This document shows positions 4,817-6,627 of a DNA stretch of 6,627 nt, piece after piece. The DNA lies in contig CAJUJR010000113.1 of assembly GCA_910586605.1 (NCBI GenBank), positions 1 to 6,627 on the forward strand, read 5' to 3'. How positions within the stretch are numbered: position 1 is the first letter of the stretch; each line of letters starts with the position of its first letter. This stretch comes from an uncultured Lachnospiraceae bacterium (GTDB lineage Bacteria; Bacillota; Clostridia; Lachnospirales; Lachnospiraceae). Both the position numbers and the translations under genes were made by a program. The notes beneath the pieces are model-generated. The model was not told where the DNA came from, ran no database searches, and saw only the letters and a program-made list of their open reading frames with translations.

Positions 4817-6244
4817 ATGAAAAAAGGACAGATTTATGAAGGTTTTATTGAGGAGGTAGATTTTCCAAATAAGGCTTTGGTGATTACGGAAGAAGAGGGG
4901 GCAGACGGGGAAAAGAGGAAGGTTCCAACAATTGTAAAGGATGGGATTGCAGGGCAAAAGGTATCTTTTTCTGTCAATAAAGTCCGTAAGGACAAGTGCC
5001 AGGGGCGTATCCGGGAAGTATTGGAAAAGTCCCCGCTTGAAACAGAGAAGCCTATTTGCCCACAGTTTGGGATGTGTGGTGGCTGCAGTTATCAGACACT
5101 CCCTTACGAAGAACAGCTTAAATTAAAAAAAGCACAGGTGCTGAAATTGATAGATTCTGTATACCGCCCCTCCAGAGAAGGGGAAAGATATATTTATGAT
5201 GGGATTTTGCCTGCCCCAGAGGTTACAGGATACCGTAATAAGATGGAATTTTCTTTTGGGGATGAGGTAAAGGATGGACCCCTGACATTGGGGCTTCATA
5301 AAAAAGGAAGTTTTCATGATATTCTTGATGCTGGCTGCTGTAAAATAGTCCATAAAGATTTTACAGAGGTACTTTCCTGTGTCCGCGATTATTGCAGGGA
5401 AGAAAATATTCCATATTATAAAAAGAATACACACCAAGGGGTGCTGCGCCATCTTCTAGTGCGGCGTGCCGCTTATACAGGTGAAATGCTTGCTGCGCTT
5501 GTTGTATCTTCACAGCAGATGCTTGATTGGAGCCTTTTGGCTGAGCGCCTAAAAGGGCTTTCCCTGGAGGGGGAGTTGTGTGGCTTTTTATTAATTATAA
5601 ATGATAGCCTGGGTGATGTGGTGCAAAGTGATAAGACGGAAATCCTCTATGGGAGAGATTATATTATAGAAGAGGTTCTTGGGCTGCGGTTTAAAATCTC
5701 CCCTTTTTCCTTTTTCCAGACAAATACAAAAGGGGCAGAGGTTTTGTACCAGCGTGCACGGGAATATGTCCTAGGAAGCTTTGCAGAATCAGAGACTCTA
5801 AAAGACCAGGTGGTTTTTGACTTGTACTGTGGAACAGGTACGATTTCCCAGATTATTGCCCCTGTGGCAAAAAAAGTGATTGGCGTGGAGATTGTTGCAG
5901 AAGCAGTGGAAGCAGCAAAGGAAAATGCCAAGGCAAATGGATTGGAGAATTGTGAATTTATTGCAGGAGATGTCCTGAAAGTAATCGACGATATCCTAGA
6001 AAAACCAGATTTTATCATATTGGACCCTCCTCGTGATGGAATCCACCCAAAAGCGCTTCGGAAAATTATTGATTATGGGGTGGAAAATATTGTGTATATT
6101 TCCTGTAAACCGACAAGCTTGGTGAGGGATTTGGAGGTGTTCCAGGAACGTGGGTATGAACTGGTGAGGTTGAGTAATGTGGATGTCTTTCCTGGGACTG
6201 TGCACACAGAATGTGTCGTGCTGATACAAAGGAAACATATCTAG
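4817..6244 (+). CDS. rlmD: 23S rRNA (uracil-5-)-methyltransferase, RlmD/RlmCD family
   Basis: A 475-residue SAM-dependent RNA methylase of the RumA/TrmA family and of normal length. It starts with a TRAM-like RNA-binding segment (about 1-70). The iron-sulfur cysteines follow: Cys81, Cys87 and Cys90 (CPQFGMCGGC), with Cys174 or Cys175 (AGCCKIVH) as the likely fourth ligand. The catalytic domain has FFQTNTKGAEVLY (299-311), SAM motif DLYCGTGTISQ (335-345), GVEI (356-359), DPPRDG (403-408), the nucleophile Cys430 in YISCKPTSL and the expected base Glu465 in HTEC. Family members methylate U1939 and, in Firmicutes, sometimes also U747 (RlmCD); sequence reading alone cannot separate these. ATG 4817 has a modest AGGA (4804-4807) 9 nt upstream. 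It starts 23 nt after the hairpin repeat and probably forms its own transcription unit. Confidence 0.92.
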   Translation: MKKGQIYEGFIEEVDFPNKALVITEEEGADGEKRKVPTIVKDGIAGQKVSFSVNKVRKDKCQGRIREVLEKSPLETEKPICPQFGMCGGCSYQTLPYEEQLKLKKAQVLKLIDSVYRPSREGERYIYDGILPAPEVTGYRNKMEFSFGDEVKDGPLTLGLHKKGSFHDILDAGCCKIVHKDFTEVLSCVRDYCREENIPYYKKNTHQGVLRHLLVRRAAYTGEMLAALVVSSQQMLDWSLLAERLKGLSLEGELCGFLLIINDSLGDVVQSDKTEILYGRDYIIEEVLGLRFKISPFSFFQTNTKGAEVLYQRAREYVLGSFAESETLKDQVVFDLYCGTGTISQIIAPVAKKVIGVEIVAEAVEAAKENAKANGLENCEFIAGDVLKVIDDILEKPDFIILDPPRDGIHPKALRKIIDYGVENIVYISCKPTSLVRDLEVFQERGYELVRLSNVDVFPGTVHTECVVLIQRKHI

Positions 6245-6405
6245 AAATCCTTTATTTTAGGCAGTTTTACAGGCATTTTGTGTTTGTGGAATATGGAGAG
6301 GGGAATCGGAATAAGAGGATGGAGAAGTATTTTGAGGTTTCGGCGGTGGTTGATGTGGGGTGTGGGGATACAAAAGAATCTGTTTAATGAATTATTTGGG
6401 ATGGA

Positions 6406-6440
6406 ATTTCAGTTGTTCGGAATTTCCGAACAACTGAAAA
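6406..6440. repeat. Perfect palindrome CAGTTGTTCGGAA/TTCCGAACAACTG
   Basis: TTTTCAGTTGTTCGG (6406-6420) is fully complementary to CCGAACAACTGAAAA (6426-6440), 15 bp around the five-base loop AATTT; the symmetry continues into the loop to leave one unpaired central base. Neither strand has a T-tract just after the stem other than the terminal A/T pairs, so it is not a typical terminator, although the AAAA/TTTT ends could give weak termination. It might be a cruciform, a protein-binding site or an mRNA 3' stabiliser. Confidence 0.7.
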
Positions 6441-6474
6441 AGAGAGAAATGCTAGTGAATGTGGTATTATGGTA

Positions 6475-6510
6475 TTTTACGATTTTGCTGAGGCTAGCAA
6501 AATCGTAAAA
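6475..6510. repeat. Perfect palindrome TTTTACGATTTTGCT/AGCAAAATCGTAAAA
   Basis: A 15-bp perfect stem (6475-6489 with 6496-6510) closes on the six-base loop GAGGCT. It starts 34 nt after the preceding palindrome and has the same stem length and TTTT/AAAA ends but an unrelated sequence. The plus strand lacks a run of T after the stem beyond none at all (ACATAAG follows); on the minus strand the 3' arm ends in AAAA. It may be a bidirectional weak terminator or a repeat of unknown role. Confidence 0.7.
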
Positions 6511-6627
6511 ACATAAGAAATGGGCAAAATTGTAAGTGATTATGAGTTGATTTTAGAAATCTAAGTCAGTAGAAGGTAATTCCAGTACATGTGTGTGTTT
6601 AAATTTGTCATATATTGCAGATTATGT

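Larger units (their letters stand above)
6245..6627. other. Non-coding tail with no convincing gene
   Basis: No reading frame here looks like a real gene. One frame is open from inside the end of rlmD to a stop at 6385-6387. Its last part, from ATG 6319, reads MEKYFEVSAVVDVGCGDTK and ends four residues later; it looks more protein-like than random but is far too short to identify. A longer frame at 6278-6508 has a non-ATG start, Trp/Arg-rich composition and runs through both palindromes, so it is not supported. Apart from the palindromes at 6406-6440 and 6475-6510 I see no terminator, RNA gene or clear promoter. The last 115 bases are A+T-rich and featureless to me. Confidence 0.5.

Noticed and set aside
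6278..6508. 76-codon + strand frame after rlmD
   Set aside because: It needs a non-ATG start, has Trp/Arg/Leu-rich composition without motifs, and passes through both palindromes.

Overview
The window looks like chromosomal DNA of a low-to-moderate G+C Gram-positive anaerobe, most likely a Lachnospiraceae/Clostridiales gut bacterium. The reasons are AGGAGG-type ribosome binding sites, a ThiH-type (oxygen-sensitive radical SAM) thiazole pathway, a fused chorismate mutase/prephenate dehydratase of clostridial type, an RlmD/RlmCD-type rRNA methylase, and intergenic spaces filled with small palindromic repeats. The family-level assignment is inference from protein character, not from a search. 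All supported genes are on the + strand.

Layout. 1-387 is a gene-free leader. It holds two direct copies of a 19-nt repeat, a good sigma-A-type promoter (142-170), a 23-bp terminator-like hairpin with an ACCGCG loop (212-263), a second hairpin (273-323), and the thiS ribosome binding site. 388-3204 is a compact thiazole operon: thiS (sulfur carrier), thiG (thiazole synthase), thiH (tyrosine lyase) and a gene that would routinely be called thiE but whose residues fit the thiazole tautomerase TenI better. 3205-3464 is an intergenic patch made largely of repeat sequence. 3465-4604 is pheA. 4605-4816 holds a 163-bp hairpin repeat resembling a MITE. 4817-6244 is an rRNA uracil-5-methyltransferase gene. 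6245-6627 has no convincing gene but carries two strong perfect palindromes.

How the genes work together. ThiH cleaves tyrosine to dehydroglycine, ThiS brings sulfur as a C-terminal thiocarboxylate, and ThiG condenses both with deoxyxylulose 5-phosphate to give the thiazole phosphate carboxylate. A TenI enzyme would tautomerise that product to the aromatic form before coupling to the pyrimidine. ThiF (ThiS adenylation), ThiC/ThiD (pyrimidine branch) and probably the true ThiE must be encoded elsewhere. PheA (phenylpyruvate synthesis) and the methylase are separate functions with no evident tie to thiamine beyond proximity.

The ordinary genes are well supported. The most interesting material is non-coding: the thiS leader, which has a promoter and a terminator-like hairpin but no recognisable TPP riboswitch; two divergent copies of one hairpin element bracketing pheA; and a four-copy GTGAATAGTAAC-type repeat. 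At protein level, ThiS ends in GGGCC beyond the expected terminal diglycine, and the last thi gene looks like TenI.
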